From Tritrichomonas musculus (Eukaryota > Parabasalia > Tritrichomonadida > Tritrichomonadidae): 64,000 nt of DNA. Below, one piece after another: positions 47,313 to 59,000 of this stretch (position 1 is the first letter of the stretch; each line of letters opens with the position of its first letter). The notes under the pieces are model-generated. The model did not search any database. It had not been told where the DNA came from and worked only from the letters and a program-made list of their open reading frames with translations. Position numbers and translations under genes: made by a program. The DNA is taken from the NCBI GenBank assembly GCA_039105265.1, contig JAPFFF010000021.1, positions 620,001 through 684,000 of the forward strand, written 5' to 3'.

Positions 47313-49937
47313 CTAAAATGAGTCTCGATTACCGATGAGATTACAATTCTCACAATCATTGCAAAATAGATGGCAATCAAAATTAATCATATCGCCATGA
47401 GTATATTTTTTCGTTAATGCGTCAAGCTGTTTAGGAACAAGAATAATACCAACATCAAGTAGCATATTATTAAATTCTTTAGGTGTTATTGTATTTGATG
47501 GCAGTGCACCAAAAATCATGAAAGCATTTCTTCTTCTTACATGAAGTTTTTCTCTAATTTCAGATAATGAGCCAAATAAAATTCTTCTTTCTTCTTCTTC
47601 TGCAAATTCTGGATTTAATAGCATACGAATATCAGAAGCGTTAATTTTTTCTTGATCTGCACGCAATCCGAGTTTTCGATATAAAAATCGTCCTTCGATA
47701 ATTTTATCAGAATATTTATCAAACAATAATTGAGTTTCCTTAGGAGACATTTCAATGCCAGCCGATACAAGAGCTGAAGACAAATACATAGATTTAATAT
47801 ATCCAGTTCCATTTTGATCATATCTTCGAAAAACGTCGTCTGTTTGTAACATTTTTGAAGCTAAAAATGCTTTATATTTTCGAATAGTTTGAAGAAGTTG
47901 CGGACTTTCAAAAATATCATCATTCAAAGTACTATATTCATTATCAAAATCAGTTTCATTATCATTTTCGTATTGAGCTTGTTGTTGTTGCGCCTGATGA
48001 GTTTGATATCTGCCTGGATTTGTACTTTGATGCGCTTCTCTATTACATCTCTCAATATCACGGCAAAATGAACGATAATCGAAGAAATCCGACTTTTGTG
48101 AATAATAAACAAATACTTCTGCAATTTCATTTGTTGTAAGCTTAGCGTTTGAAGAAGTAAGGGTTATAACACGCATAAAGTCATCTTGATTAACTGTTCC
48201 ATGCTTTGCACGATCTCTCTCAGCAAATTCATCTCTAAGATAAACTTCTCGATTTCGGGTAATATCTGCAATTTTGGCGACAATTCGAAGAGTGGGAAGA
48301 GGAGGAGGTCTTAACTCTCTGGTCATCATTTGGCTGGGTTTAGGATTCTCTGGATCAAACAACTCACTGCTTTGATTCAATTTTCGAATTTTATTATAAT
48401 CTGTGGTTTCTTTATCACTGTATATATGCCGTTTTGGAGAGCGTCTTTGATTTATTTGCTGCTGCTTTTGAATTTGTCGTATTTGCTGATTGTAAATATC
48501 AGGATTGTCAACTATATTGCATATTTGGATATAATCAATATCACCTCTGTCAAGTTCAAAACGACTAATAATAGCATCAAATTCACTATCATTGATTTGA
48601 TAACCGCATTTTTGGATTGAAGCTAAAAGTTGAGCATTTGTAATCTGACCTGTTTTTAAACGGTCAACTAATTCGCACTGGCGTCGTAAACAAAGATTAC
48701 GGGAAATAAGATGTTGTCTAATATCTGATAATACTTCGTCTACGTTAATTTGTTCTTTGTTAATAATATTTGAATCATGCAAATTTGAATTACGAGTTTT
48801 TCCATTGACACCAAAATGCGACAAAAAAGAGTCTACATCAATAACACTATTACCAATATCAAATCTATTAGCAATTGCATTTAATTCATCTACACTCAAT
48901 TGCTTTTGTGCAACACTTAATGTCTTCAAAAATTTGTAACGGCTGCATTGTCCATTAACAGCATATGGAAAAAGTGTTGGTACATTAACTCGCCTGCCAT
49001 AAAACAATTCTTTCATTTCTTGAAGGAGGAAATCTGTATCAATTAATTTTCCGTTTTCATTTGAATAATGATGATTTTTATCGATTTCTTTGTCTTTTAT
49101 TCCCTGTTCAACTTCTTGAACCAAAGGAAGATATCTAACATGTTCTTGAACCCCATAGAAATCGTAAAACTCGCTAATCTCATTTATATTTAATCTAATA
49201 TTGGCTGCTTTTTCAATGATTGATGGGAAAACACGTTTACTAACATAACCATTATTTACATAATCATGCAATTCAAAAAATTGTCTTAAATCTGTAATAT
49301 TTTTTTCAATTATTTCTGATATGACTTGGTCAATGATTGGCGATCTAGGCTTCATTCTTGCGCTGTTTGAGAAATTATTGCTATTATTACTTTCAATTTG
49401 AAGTAAAGCTTTTTCAATTTCTTTATATCGAACGTTGTCTGAAAAACGATCTTTAAAATCATTTGCAATTAGTTTTGCCTGAACTGTTGAGGCTGATGAA
49501 AAAGCACGAATAAAATCATTAACTGAAACTAAACCACGGTTAAGCCTATCAAATGGCCGAAGAACATCACGAAGAGATAACTGATGAACAGATAAAAATC
49601 CTTGAAGTTGTATCAAAGCAGCTTCTGAATTTGAATGATTTGTTGTGGAGCGAAAAGATATTTCACTTTTGGCTTGATTTTCTTTTGAAATTTCTTTCAT
49701 TTTTGAGAGAAATTTTGTGCAACTGATTCGTCCATTATCTGCTAAATTAATAATTAGTTCTTGAAAATCTTGATTTCGTATGCGTATGTTATAATAATTT
49801 AAAGCACGATTAAAAGCATCATAGGTAATATAACCTGACTTAAATTTATCAGCATCATCAAAAAGATCTTCAGGTGTGGCGCCTCGTATTGCGAGTTCAT
49901 TTTTAATCATACGCATTATCTGGGAAAATTTGCTCAT
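47313..49937 (-). CDS. Large multi-EF-hand-like protein
   Basis: 874 aa from ATG 49937. It is a chain of about ten EF-hand-like helix-loop-helix units in pairs, recognisable by G-x-(I/V)-(S/T)-x-x-x-F phrases: KFKSGYITYDAFNRAL, LNRGLVSVNDFIRAF, YVNNGYVSKRVFPSI, LKTGQITNAQLLASI, AKHGTVNQDDFMRVI, QNGTGYIKSMYLSSAL. The calcium-loop acidic positions are mostly missing or replaced, so few if any loops should bind calcium. The architecture resembles EFCAB6-like proteins linked to cilia and cytoskeleton. Linkers are Asn/Gln/Ser-rich. An initiator-like TCATTT precedes the ATG by 15 nt. Assignment to the EF-hand superfamily is firm; the EFCAB6 comparison is weak. Confidence 0.75.
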   Translation of the reverse strand: MSKFSQIMRMIKNELAIRGATPEDLFDDADKFKSGYITYDAFNRALNYYNIRIRNQDFQELIINLADNGRISCTKFLSKMKEISKENQAKSEISFRSTTNHSNSEAALIQLQGFLSVHQLSLRDVLRPFDRLNRGLVSVNDFIRAFSSASTVQAKLIANDFKDRFSDNVRYKEIEKALLQIESNNSNNFSNSARMKPRSPIIDQVISEIIEKNITDLRQFFELHDYVNNGYVSKRVFPSIIEKAANIRLNINEISEFYDFYGVQEHVRYLPLVQEVEQGIKDKEIDKNHHYSNENGKLIDTDFLLQEMKELFYGRRVNVPTLFPYAVNGQCSRYKFLKTLSVAQKQLSVDELNAIANRFDIGNSVIDVDSFLSHFGVNGKTRNSNLHDSNIINKEQINVDEVLSDIRQHLISRNLCLRRQCELVDRLKTGQITNAQLLASIQKCGYQINDSEFDAIISRFELDRGDIDYIQICNIVDNPDIYNQQIRQIQKQQQINQRRSPKRHIYSDKETTDYNKIRKLNQSSELFDPENPKPSQMMTRELRPPPLPTLRIVAKIADITRNREVYLRDEFAERDRAKHGTVNQDDFMRVITLTSSNAKLTTNEIAEVFVYYSQKSDFFDYRSFCRDIERCNREAHQSTNPGRYQTHQAQQQQAQYENDNETDFDNEYSTLNDDIFESPQLLQTIRKYKAFLASKMLQTDDVFRRYDQNGTGYIKSMYLSSALVSAGIEMSPKETQLLFDKYSDKIIEGRFLYRKLGLRADQEKINASDIRMLLNPEFAEEEERRILFGSLSEIREKLHVRRRNAFMIFGALPSNTITPKEFNNMLLDVGIILVPKQLDALTKKYTHGDMINFDCHLFCNDCENCNLIGNRDSF

Positions 49938-49952
49938 CGGAAATTACGAAAG

Positions 49953-49958
49953 AAATGA
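49953..49958 (-). promoter_or_regulatory. Initiator-like motif (TCATTT)
   Basis: Minus-strand TCATTT with presumed +1 at 49956 gives a 19-nt leader to the ATG at 49937. Confidence 0.4.
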
Positions 49959-50695
49959 TTATTTTTATTTTGCGTAAAATTTATATTGAATTTTTTCAAA
50001 AGATCAAACGTTTAGAATTTCAAAATATTAAAAAAGCATGTTTATTTTTAAAATTATTTATCATATTAATATATAAAATGTATTTATGCATTTATATATA
50101 TTTTATATAATAAGATACTAGATATAACATTTTTTTATCCATAATCCAATAGTATCTGCGAAAAACATATAGAAAATGCTTTTTAAAATTTATGAGAGTG
50201 TACGTTTTACATTCGTTTAATTACGTTAATTGAAACAAAAATAATTTTTTAATTATTAATTTTATTAATTTCATTTTCTCAAGTAGTTATTGATCAACAA
50301 GACATTTCTGAAATTGATATTTTTTTTTTTGACAATAAAATAATTGAGGATTATGAAAGGAGTAAATAAAGCAATTTTAAAGATGTTTTATATATTATTA
50401 TATTCAAAATAAATATTTCCATCTGAGTTAATCGAAAAAACATTTTTTTATGAAAATCTTCAATCTTTTTTATAATTATGGAAATATCATAAATACTTTC
50501 AATATATTTTTAATAAACATAGGTGATATTTGGTGGCTTATAAAATCGTTGAAAACAGTTATTGATAAGAAATTGTATTTTTATTAATTCTATTTTTATA
50601 AATAGTATTCCAATATAGATACAAATAAACAATAAATAAATAAATTGATAGATAAAATCATATAATTTTTAATATAATAATAATAATATATAATT
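49959..50695. other. Intergenic spacer
   Basis: About 0.74 kb between two minus-strand genes, with ATATAAATAATATA-type runs and no supported frame, tRNA or inverted repeat. Confidence 0.5.
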
Positions 50696-51571
50696 CTATT
50701 TGATTAATTTATAAGAGCCATTCGGAAATTTCATCACGGTAACAATTTGACCTTTATCACTTAATATTTTAATTGCATGCGTTAAATGATCAAATTTTGC
50801 CATAACAGGTATAAATTGGTCTAAATCTTTTAAAGCAGGGGTAATATCTTTTGTTTTCGATAATAGTTTATCAATAATAAGGACCAAGCCATTTTTAAAT
50901 GTTGCAACTATATAAGGCGGATCTACATCAATATAAAGTACGCCTTCCTTTCGAGAAGATGAAGAACCATTTTTAAGTATTTGTGTCTCTTCATTATTAG
51001 TACATTGAATTTCACCTTTGCTATTTCCTACTATAATCACTTCATTTTCGTTGTTATCTGAGTTTGCAAAAATAGATAGGCATATCTGGTCATTATCGTA
51101 TTTTTTGATATTAACCATTTTTGTTGCATCATCATTGATGTCAATATAAGTGGCTCTGCCATCTGAAAATCCGAAGTAAATTTTGTCATAATAAATATTA
51201 GAAGGCGGGGCTGAAATTGATGTACAATAACTGTCTTCAAACTCAAATCTTTTCGCAACACTCCATACTCCATCGTATAATTGCCATATAATAATAGTTT
51301 GGTCATAGCTTGAAGAAGCAAGGAATAACCGAGATGATGTGGGTGTATCTTCTTGAATTTTCGTTCCATAATAATGTGTTACAATAAACATGATATCAGT
51401 AATAGGTGCAGAATGCTCTTGAAGTGTAAATTCTGATTTATCATCTTCATCAATATATTTTTTATTAACATGAATAATAACACTACCATCAAAAAAACCT
51501 TCAGCTTCGAATACTCCTGTTTTTTCTTTTGCAAAGGCTGTTTTTTTATTCAAAACTGAGCGTATACTCAT
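50696..51571 (-). CDS. WD40 beta-propeller protein, Sec13/Seh1-like
   Basis: 291 aa, about the length of Sec13 (about 300-320). Recognisable blades include EHSAPITDIMFI and RLFLASSSYDQTIIIWQLYDGVWSVAKRFEFEDSYCTSISAPP, which is close in layout to the Sec13 segment ILASCSYDRKVIIWR...GTWEK, followed by KIYFGFSDGRATYIDI. Sec13 is part of the COPII coat, the nuclear-pore Y-complex and SEA/GATOR. Later blades are weak and no W-D dipeptides remain in the second half. Another small WD40 protein is possible; the call rests mainly on one blade pair and the length. Confidence 0.5.
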   Translation of the reverse strand: MSIRSVLNKKTAFAKEKTGVFEAEGFFDGSVIIHVNKKYIDEDDKSEFTLQEHSAPITDIMFIVTHYYGTKIQEDTPTSSRLFLASSSYDQTIIIWQLYDGVWSVAKRFEFEDSYCTSISAPPSNIYYDKIYFGFSDGRATYIDINDDATKMVNIKKYDNDQICLSIFANSDNNENEVIIVGNSKGEIQCTNNEETQILKNGSSSSRKEGVLYIDVDPPYIVATFKNGLVLIIDKLLSKTKDITPALKDLDQFIPVMAKFDHLTHAIKILSDKGQIVTVMKFPNGSYKLIK

Positions 51572-52164
51572 AATTGTTACTTTTCTCTAAATATTGTAAA
51601 CTTTACATTTTTTTTCTTAATTCAAATTAAAAATATTTTTATATGAAAACCATATTATTGGTATTTTGTTCTAATTTGAAACATAAATTAAAACAAATAT
51701 TAATGAAATTATTGAAACATGTCGTTATATATTTATTTTTCAATAATAATTCACTTTTTGAAAAATAAAATCATTATTGTGTGTTTATAAAAACATTTGA
51801 AAACTTTATTTTTAACTAAAACAAAAATTGAATTTCCTCATTGATATTATTGAATATAATAGCAAATGTCAATAGTTTTTTCATATATAAGCGTATTCAT
51901 GAAAACCTATTATTTGATATACGATCACAAATTTGACAAAAAAATAATGTGAATTTTTATTCAATTTATACCTCATACTTTCAATAAGTTTTTTTAAAAT
52001 TTGTGATAAAATAAATGTAATATTGTAAATCATTGAACTATACAGTTATTTATATATTGTTATTTTTGGGTTAGTATGTAATAGTATTTATAAAAATAAA
52101 ATTTAATTATTTTGTTTTATGAAAATAAAAAATTCAAATAAAATATAAACTTTTTCAAAAATCA
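51572..52164. other. Divergent intergenic region
   Basis: About 0.6 kb between the WD40 gene and the kinase gene, AT-rich, with promoters for both. Apart from the initiator-like motif at its right end, nothing stands out. Confidence 0.5.
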
Positions 52165-52170
52165 TCATTA
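52165..52170 (+). promoter_or_regulatory. Initiator-like motif (TCATTA)
   Basis: TCATTA with presumed +1 at A52167 gives a 33-nt leader to the ATG at 52200. Confidence 0.4.
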
Positions 52171-52199
52171 CTGAATCAGTAATACTGATCTTATTTTTA

Positions 52200-53327
52200 A
52201 TGTATCTCCACCAAGAAGAAATTGTTAATGAAGCCCGAAAAGTCTTATATCAACGTGGCTATGATGACATGAAACCTATCGGAGATGGAGGATATGCAAC
52301 AATTTACAAAGTTCGAAGTCGTCAATATCAAGACGATTTTGTTGTCAAATTAATTGACTTAACACTTGATGAGTCTTCAAATAATATTATGCCCACTGCA
52401 TTTAAAACAGAAATAGATGCACTTACACATCTTGATCATCCAAATGTTATTAGAATATTTGACCAGTTCACCACGAATACCCTTTTATATATCATTCTCG
52501 AGTATTGTCCAGGTGGTAGCCTCAAAGACATTATTGTTAAGAATGGGTTTATACCCCCACCAGTGCTTTTTGATTGGTGCAGGCAAATTATTAATGCACT
52601 TTATTTTTGTCATCAACATGGCATTGCACATCGCGATGTCAAACCTTCAAATATTCTTATTGATAAATACAGCCGAGCTAAGCTCGCTGATTTTGGTCTT
52701 GCTCAACTTTATCAAATGCCAAAATATTCAAGTAAAGATGAATCAAATGATACAAATAACTCTCAGAATTCGCGTAAGAAGCACTTACTTTCAAATATAT
52801 TTGGAGGAAGCTTGCCATATTTGCCTCCTGAAATTTTATATGAAAAATTATACGATCCGTTTAAAGCTGATGTTTGGTCTTTAGGTGCAACATTTTATGA
52901 AATGGCAACAGGAAAACTTCCATGGGATCCACCAGGAGGAATGGATCCAGAAAATCTAATCGAAATGATGAATCAGCCAGCATATTCACCATTATTGAAA
53001 CTCAATAAATCAACAAATCCAGATTTTATTAAAGCGTTAAGTATGATGCTAACAATGGAGCCGAATTCACGTTGCAGTCTTCCATCAATTATGAATTTAC
53101 CAATTTTTCAGAAACAAAAAACGAAAGCTCTGAACAAAGACTCATCTGTCTTTCAAAGGAGAAGTTTTAAGTCTCTTTCTGCAAGATGCTCTTCTGGAAG
53201 AAATAGCTGCATTTATTCATCAAAAAGAAGTCTTCCTATTGGTATAGTCCATACATTCCAAAGCGAAGAAAGCGAAGAGAAAAAGCAAGATGAAGAAGAT
53301 TATTCACTACAATATTTAAAATCTTGA
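52200..53327 (+). CDS. Serine/threonine protein kinase
   Basis: 375 aa. Kinase domain about 20-300: glycine loop G28-I35 (IGDGGYATI), K50, HRD 144-146 with VKPSN, DFG 164-166, and a lengthened activation segment (about 170-200, Ser/Asn/Lys-rich) before GGSLPYLPPEIL, where PPE replaces APE. DVWSLGATFYEMATGKLPWDPPGG follows. All catalytic residues are present. The group is not clear by eye (CAMK or an unplaced 'other' kinase). The C-terminal 70 residues are Ser/Arg-rich, then acidic (EESEEKKQDEEDY), probably a regulatory tail. Confidence 0.88.
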   Translation: MYLHQEEIVNEARKVLYQRGYDDMKPIGDGGYATIYKVRSRQYQDDFVVKLIDLTLDESSNNIMPTAFKTEIDALTHLDHPNVIRIFDQFTTNTLLYIILEYCPGGSLKDIIVKNGFIPPPVLFDWCRQIINALYFCHQHGIAHRDVKPSNILIDKYSRAKLADFGLAQLYQMPKYSSKDESNDTNNSQNSRKKHLLSNIFGGSLPYLPPEILYEKLYDPFKADVWSLGATFYEMATGKLPWDPPGGMDPENLIEMMNQPAYSPLLKLNKSTNPDFIKALSMMLTMEPNSRCSLPSIMNLPIFQKQKTKALNKDSSVFQRRSFKSLSARCSSGRNSCIYSSKRSLPIGIVHTFQSEESEEKKQDEEDYSLQYLKS

Positions 53328-53655
53328 AATGTATGTAATGATGAAAAAAAATGTTTATTTCTTTATTTTTATTATGTTTTATTAAAATTGTTTTGATTTA
53401 TTTGGCATATTTTTATTCTCAAAAAGTTTCACTCTATTTTATCAAATAGAACATTATTTATTGTCCTTAAAGTTTATAGTTTGCTGATATGTATGAAGCC
53501 GGCTTATTGATTCAAGTTAATTTTGTTTCCGAGCAAATATGTTATTGATGATTTACCCAAATTGATGCAGCATTCCTATATAGCTTTTTCCCTAATAACA
53601 ATATTTATTAAACTTATAATTTTAATTTGGTGATGTATAAAAATATTTTAATTTA
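53328..53655. other. Convergent intergenic spacer
   Basis: 328 bp between converging genes; nothing supported. Confidence 0.5.
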
Positions 53656-54858
53656 CTAATAATCTGATATATTGGATTCAGAATTCAACGAATAAGACTG
53701 TGCTGATATTGAAGAAGTATCAAAAGTTGATGTATTATTGAGCATATTATTGTGATTTCTCTTATTTACAAAATTTGTAGGGAGGTTGAGAGGATTACAT
53801 ATTACTGGATTCATATTATTAGTATAATGAAATGGAATATTGTTATTGGAATAAACTTTTTGTCCATTCAGGTATAAGCTTTTTAAAAAGGTTGAATTGT
53901 CAGTATTGTCAGAATCATTTGAGTCATTTGAGTCATTTGAATAATCAGAATTATAAGAATTATCAAATGCAGTGCTTGTATTAGAAGTTACTAATGAACC
54001 TTGATCATATTTTTTCTTACTTGTTTGGGAAAAAGAATCTGATTCACAAGATGAGTCTGAAATATTAGTATCTGATGTACATTTTTTATAAAAATCAATA
54101 TTATTAATATTATTACAATCAGCATAAGGCTTACCATACATATTATATTGATTAAAATTATGTCCATATTCACAACCTTTCATAAAATTAAAATTATTTG
54201 ATGATCTATAATTTATATTATCTGATAATATATGATTTAAAGGATATTGAGGATTTGAAAACGTATTTGGATTTTTTGCCGAACGATTATTTTTATTTGG
54301 ATTTGATAAATGATTTTTCTTTTTATCACTTAAATTATTTTCATCGAGGTAATAATCCAAATATATTTGGTATAATTGATCATTTTTTTTTTTGCTTTTT
54401 TTTTCAATTTTATTAGAATTTCTCGAATTAAGAAGATCATCACATTTCTTTTGAAATATTTCTAAATGTTTTCTTGATCTATCATATAAACATTCAATCA
54501 ATTCCATATCTTTATTATTTGATAAACTATTTTGTGACTCTAATGAGTGTATATTAATTTCATCTATATTTTTTGTTTTCAAATGTGTATGATCAAATTC
54601 ATTAATATTAAAACAGTGATTTTCATTCTGGTGATTTTGATTGATATTATTTCGATTTTCTTTTGACAACTTCATTTCAATATCAGATATTTTATTTTTC
54701 GTCCAATTGCTTATTTCTTTGAGCTTTTGTATTTCTGTTAAAATATCATCATTGAGCATTCTTAGATGAATTAATTTAATTAAACGTACAAAAATATTTT
54801 CATTTGAAGAATTTTTGTATAAAAAAGGTAAAATCATTGCATATTTCAATAGAAACAT
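53656..54858 (-). CDS. Asn/Ser-rich hypothetical protein
   Basis: 400 aa from ATG 54858; later in-frame Met codons (8 and 34) are also possible starts. The first 65 residues are helical, with a hydrophobic beginning and a KLKEISNWTKNKISDIEMKL helix. The rest is dominated by Asn, Ser, Asp and Tyr, including a (S/N)-D repeat (SNDSNDSNDSDNTDNS), and should be disordered. No family is recognised. The frame is long for AT-rich non-coding DNA and has a consistent composition, so I accept it as a gene, with function unknown. Confidence 0.6.
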   Translation of the reverse strand: MFLLKYAMILPFLYKNSSNENIFVRLIKLIHLRMLNDDILTEIQKLKEISNWTKNKISDIEMKLSKENRNNINQNHQNENHCFNINEFDHTHLKTKNIDEINIHSLESQNSLSNNKDMELIECLYDRSRKHLEIFQKKCDDLLNSRNSNKIEKKSKKKNDQLYQIYLDYYLDENNLSDKKKNHLSNPNKNNRSAKNPNTFSNPQYPLNHILSDNINYRSSNNFNFMKGCEYGHNFNQYNMYGKPYADCNNINNIDFYKKCTSDTNISDSSCESDSFSQTSKKKYDQGSLVTSNTSTAFDNSYNSDYSNDSNDSNDSDNTDNSTFLKSLYLNGQKVYSNNNIPFHYTNNMNPVICNPLNLPTNFVNKRNHNNMLNNTSTFDTSSISAQSYSLNSESNISDY

Positions 54859-55155
54859 ATATAGATTTGTTTATAAAATATGGATATATATAGAATGTAT
54901 ATAAATATATTTTCAAGTTGGTATAAATATCATTTCTCTAAAGTCATTTTATAATTGGCACAAATAAAGAAACAAAGTTGATTTGTTAGACATTTTTCAG
55001 AAAATGAAATAATTTAACATCAATGAATTTTCAGACACAGATCAACATTTCGATAACAAAAATAATAATAATAAAATATATACTGAAATAAAATTGTACG
55101 AGAACATAGCTTTATAAATAACAATATAATTAGAAAATATAGTATAATTATATTC
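54859..55155. other. Spacer before the TIR element
   Basis: About 0.3 kb of AT-rich sequence upstream of the Asn-rich gene. No motif supported. Confidence 0.45.
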
Positions 55156-55163
55156 AATTATGT

Positions 55164-56067
55164 AGAGGTGAGACTGCGAAATTTTAAATGAACTTTTTTA
55201 GGAATAATAATCAACAAAATTAAAAATAAATTAAAAATATAGTATTATGGTGTTGTTACCTTTTCATATCATATACTTTTTTTCAGATTTAATCAAAAAA
55301 AATTGAAATTGTATTGATATTTCAAAATGTCATAATTCCTATATTCGTCATTATTTTTTCTTTTCAACCATTAAATTGCATTTGTATATAGATGATCTCT
55401 ATTTTTTAATAAGAAAGCTATTCAATGAATGTGTTTTTGGTCAAAATTCAAAAAAAAATTTTTCAATTTAAAGAGAAATTTTCTTCTATATTAAAGATCA
55501 AAGGGATAACTATAGTTCATCTCTTAACTTATCTGGTGCTGGCAAACATATCAAAATATTTTTAAAAAATTTTTTACAATTTTAGCTAGGGTTGAGGTTT
55601 AATATTGAATATAATTCTATATACGTTAATGATGTAAACTTCACAAATATCTAAATAATTTCATTTGTTTTTATTTTGGTATCAACCTCACAATAAGTAT
55701 TTATTTTAATATTTATCAATAATTTACCAAAAAAATCATGCTTATAATATGATGATAGTTAGTTAAATCATAAAAAATCATTATTTGATTTATAATTCTT
55801 AGTCGAAGATTTTAATATTATATTCACATCTATATATTAAATATTGATAATTAAATTATTTATTATTTTGCGTAAATAGAATTTTTTTATTAAGATAAAA
55901 TTGAAATTATAATAAGATAGAAGCTATTCAATTTTAAAAATAGATTTATAGCTAAAAATCTGAAAAAAGTATTAGTGAAATTATCATAAATAGCATTTAA
56001 TTCTGGAATAAAATAATATGTATTAATATTATTAAAAAATACCAAAAATTTTCGCAGCCTCACCTCT
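55164..56067. mobile_element. TIR element with 8-bp target duplication
   Basis: A 904-bp non-coding element. The left end AGAGGTGAGACTGCGAAA and the inverted right end AGAGGTGAGGCTGCGAAA differ at one of 18 positions, with weaker similarity a little further in. AATTATGT is duplicated exactly outside both ends (55156-55163, 56068-56075). An 8-bp duplication fits hAT-type elements and also Mutator-like elements, which are known in trichomonads; reading TAGAGG as the end instead would leave a 6-bp duplication. No transposase frame. Its right end lies only 17 bp from the stop codon of the 2155-residue gene. Confidence 0.75.
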
Positions 56068-56084
56068 AATTATGTAAAAAAAAA

Positions 56085-59000
56085 TTAAAATAAGCCAGTG
56101 CCTCCATCACTTTCAAATCCAAATCCAACATCATTATCAACCTCAAATCCAGCCTGATTATCTCTTGTCATTTCAGTATCAGCATCACTTAAAGTTTGAT
56201 TATCATTTTTTCTTGAATTAGAATCACCTTCATTTTTTGTTTTATCGGATCGATTTTGCTTTTTACTGGTATAGGATTTATTTCTATCATCATTTCCATT
56301 GTTCAACTCCGAAGTGAAAGATATCAGTGAACTCATTCTTTTTTCAGAAAGAGTGAATCTTTGCTGTAAATCAAATGGATTTTCATTTAGTAAACGGTCA
56401 CTCTGTCCATTTAATGAAGTTTTCACATTTCTTTTCTCATTTTCATAACTGTCAGCTTTATGAGAACCCATAATTTCGTTGTTTGAATCGGCTTCATCCT
56501 TAGACAATCGAAGAGCCCACACTGGCCTAGTCAAATTCCTCAGGGAAAGAGGAAGTGAATTAAATTCAGGTGTTTCTTGATCAAACAATTGACCAATTGT
56601 TGGACTAGAGTCAATTTGTTCTCTCTCAAGATTTTCATCAATGTAATCATCATCTGCTTGGCCCTGTGGTTGATTATTTGAGTTTGACTCATTTTGATTT
56701 TGATGAATTTGTTCAGATTTAATTTGGCCCTCTTGGTCTTTGAAAACGTTTACTGCTTTATTTTCAAGAGAGGAAACAGGGGTCATTTTCATATGGTTAA
56801 TTTCGGATTCGTTTGACGCTTTTTGTTGTTTTTGTTTAATCTTACTTTGAGCGATACTTGCTATTTGTTTCTGATGTAAAGAGAGCAACTCAGCAGGCGA
56901 CAAAAATTCTTCTTTTCTTTGTTTTTCAATTTGTTTTTGTATCTCAGTTTCATCTTTGTTAATTTCCTCCTTTTCAATTGAACTTGAACGATTATTTTTC
57001 TTTGAATTAAATTGATTCAATTTGAAAGGATTGAACAAATTGAAGCCGTCCTTTATTTTTTCCTGTTGATTTCCCATTGCTTTCAGACTCATATCAGCCT
57101 TATTTGCTTCGCTAATTTTAGTGTAACTTTCAGCTGCCTTCTGTCCAATTGAGCTAGACATTTGATATGCTTTACTTGAATTCTGAATCTGTTTAAGTTG
57201 CTCTTTTTTGAGGGCATATTCAACTGATGCTGAATTATATTTCTTCATCAATTCACAATGATCATTTCTTCTTTTTTCATGCTCATTTGTTGATTCGGCC
57301 AATCCTTGTATTTGGCTCCCTGTCTGCTGAATAACAGTGTTCAAACGGACTTGTTCTCTTGCGATACTTTCTTTCCTTTCTCGAGCCTTTACTTCGTCAG
57401 CTTCAATCTGATTGAGCTTAGCTATATACCAGCGAAGATCTGAGAGGTTCTTCGTGGCTGGTGTGGTAATTGGTGGCGGTATAGGAACACCACTACCTAT
57501 CGTAGGTGATGCATTTGCTTTCGTTGACGATGAATGTGCTGATAGTGACGCATTTGAACGTTCTGAATTCCGTCCTCGACTTCCTCTTGGACCTCTCTTT
57601 TGACCTGCTCTTCCTCGGCCTCTTCGACGACCTCGGCCTCTTTTGACTTCAGTTTCATGTTCATTATCATCTTGAAAATCTGATCCTTCGTTATCATCGA
57701 TATTTTGGTCGTGTTCTGGCTTATCTTCTTCATCATCTCTGAGTTTAAAGCCATCTTCAATTTTCTCTGGTTCCTTGTCAATCCTATTGAATTCAAGAGA
57801 TGATATGGGAGTAACATCATTATTTTCTTCTTCTTCATTTTCTCCTTCTTTCCTGAATCTTTCAGGTGATCCTTGTTGCTGGTGGTGGTCTCTTTCTTTC
57901 TGTTGTTGTTGTTGTTGTAATAACAATTGCTGTCGTTCGAAACTTTGTTGCTTTTCAAGTTGTTTTCTTCGATCTTCAAGTTTCTCTTGAAGACTCTGCC
58001 TCTTCAATACTTCTAGATACTCAGGATTCATTCCTTTCTGGTTCTCGTTGATTTGGTCAAGAAGCTGTTGCTGAATATTGATTGGTAAAAGTTGATCACT
58101 ATCAAAATCAATTGGGGCATCAGCTGGTATTTGCCTCCTCAATGCTTGCTGTGCATTATTATAATAATTTTTCAGTCTGAACTTTGAAGAGCTGATTCCT
58201 GTGTCATTGAATGCGTATTGGAGAGGAATGATTTGGTTCTGATTTTGATTTAAGTTATTATTTTGCTGAACTTGATTATTAATATTATTATCATCACTGA
58301 TGTTGATAATATTGTTACTGTTATCAATGGAAGAAATGAATGAAATGTAATCGCATTTAAGCCAATCAGAATTGTTTTGATTTTGGTTCTTATTTTGACT
58401 TGAGAGATTAATGCCAGTTTCGTTTGTTATTGGTGTCGCTTCTTGTATGTTTTTTATAGTGGCTGGCTGCGTTGCTTGTTGAGTGTTTGAGTTCAAATTG
58501 ACAGTGATTATGTTATTTCTGACATTTCCACTTTTATCCCAATTAGACGGTTTACAAATTTCAAAAGGTGGATTCATTCTAACATCTGATGAAAAGTCTA
58601 ATGTAGCAAATTTCATAAAGCTGTTTGATTCAATTACAATTGACAAATACAAACTAAGGCAATTGATACTATCAATTGCTTTTACGTAATTCTCAATCCT
58701 TCTTTCATCATCATTAAAGCACTCGCTAATCAAATTTTTATTCAATGCGCAAGCTACAATGTTAACATTGGTGTCTTCATCGTCATTGAAATAATTCGAA
58801 TTTCCACCATTGTCATTATTTTTCTGGAGAAATAGATTGAAATCTTCATCAACATCAATATATTCTTCAACTTCATCATTCATGCCATCAAGATAATTAT
58901 CTTCATTTTTATTGTAAAAAATTGATTCATAACCATTTGAAATAGCTGTTTGTGCAGCTGAAACAGGAGATCCTGTAGAAATTTTTGATAGCAATGTTGT

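Noticed and set aside
757-52200. A functional trafficking cluster (VPS13, HRD1, VPS18, ArfGAP, Sec13-like)
   Set aside because: The genes are scattered on both strands with unrelated genes between them; eukaryotic gene order gives no support for a shared system.
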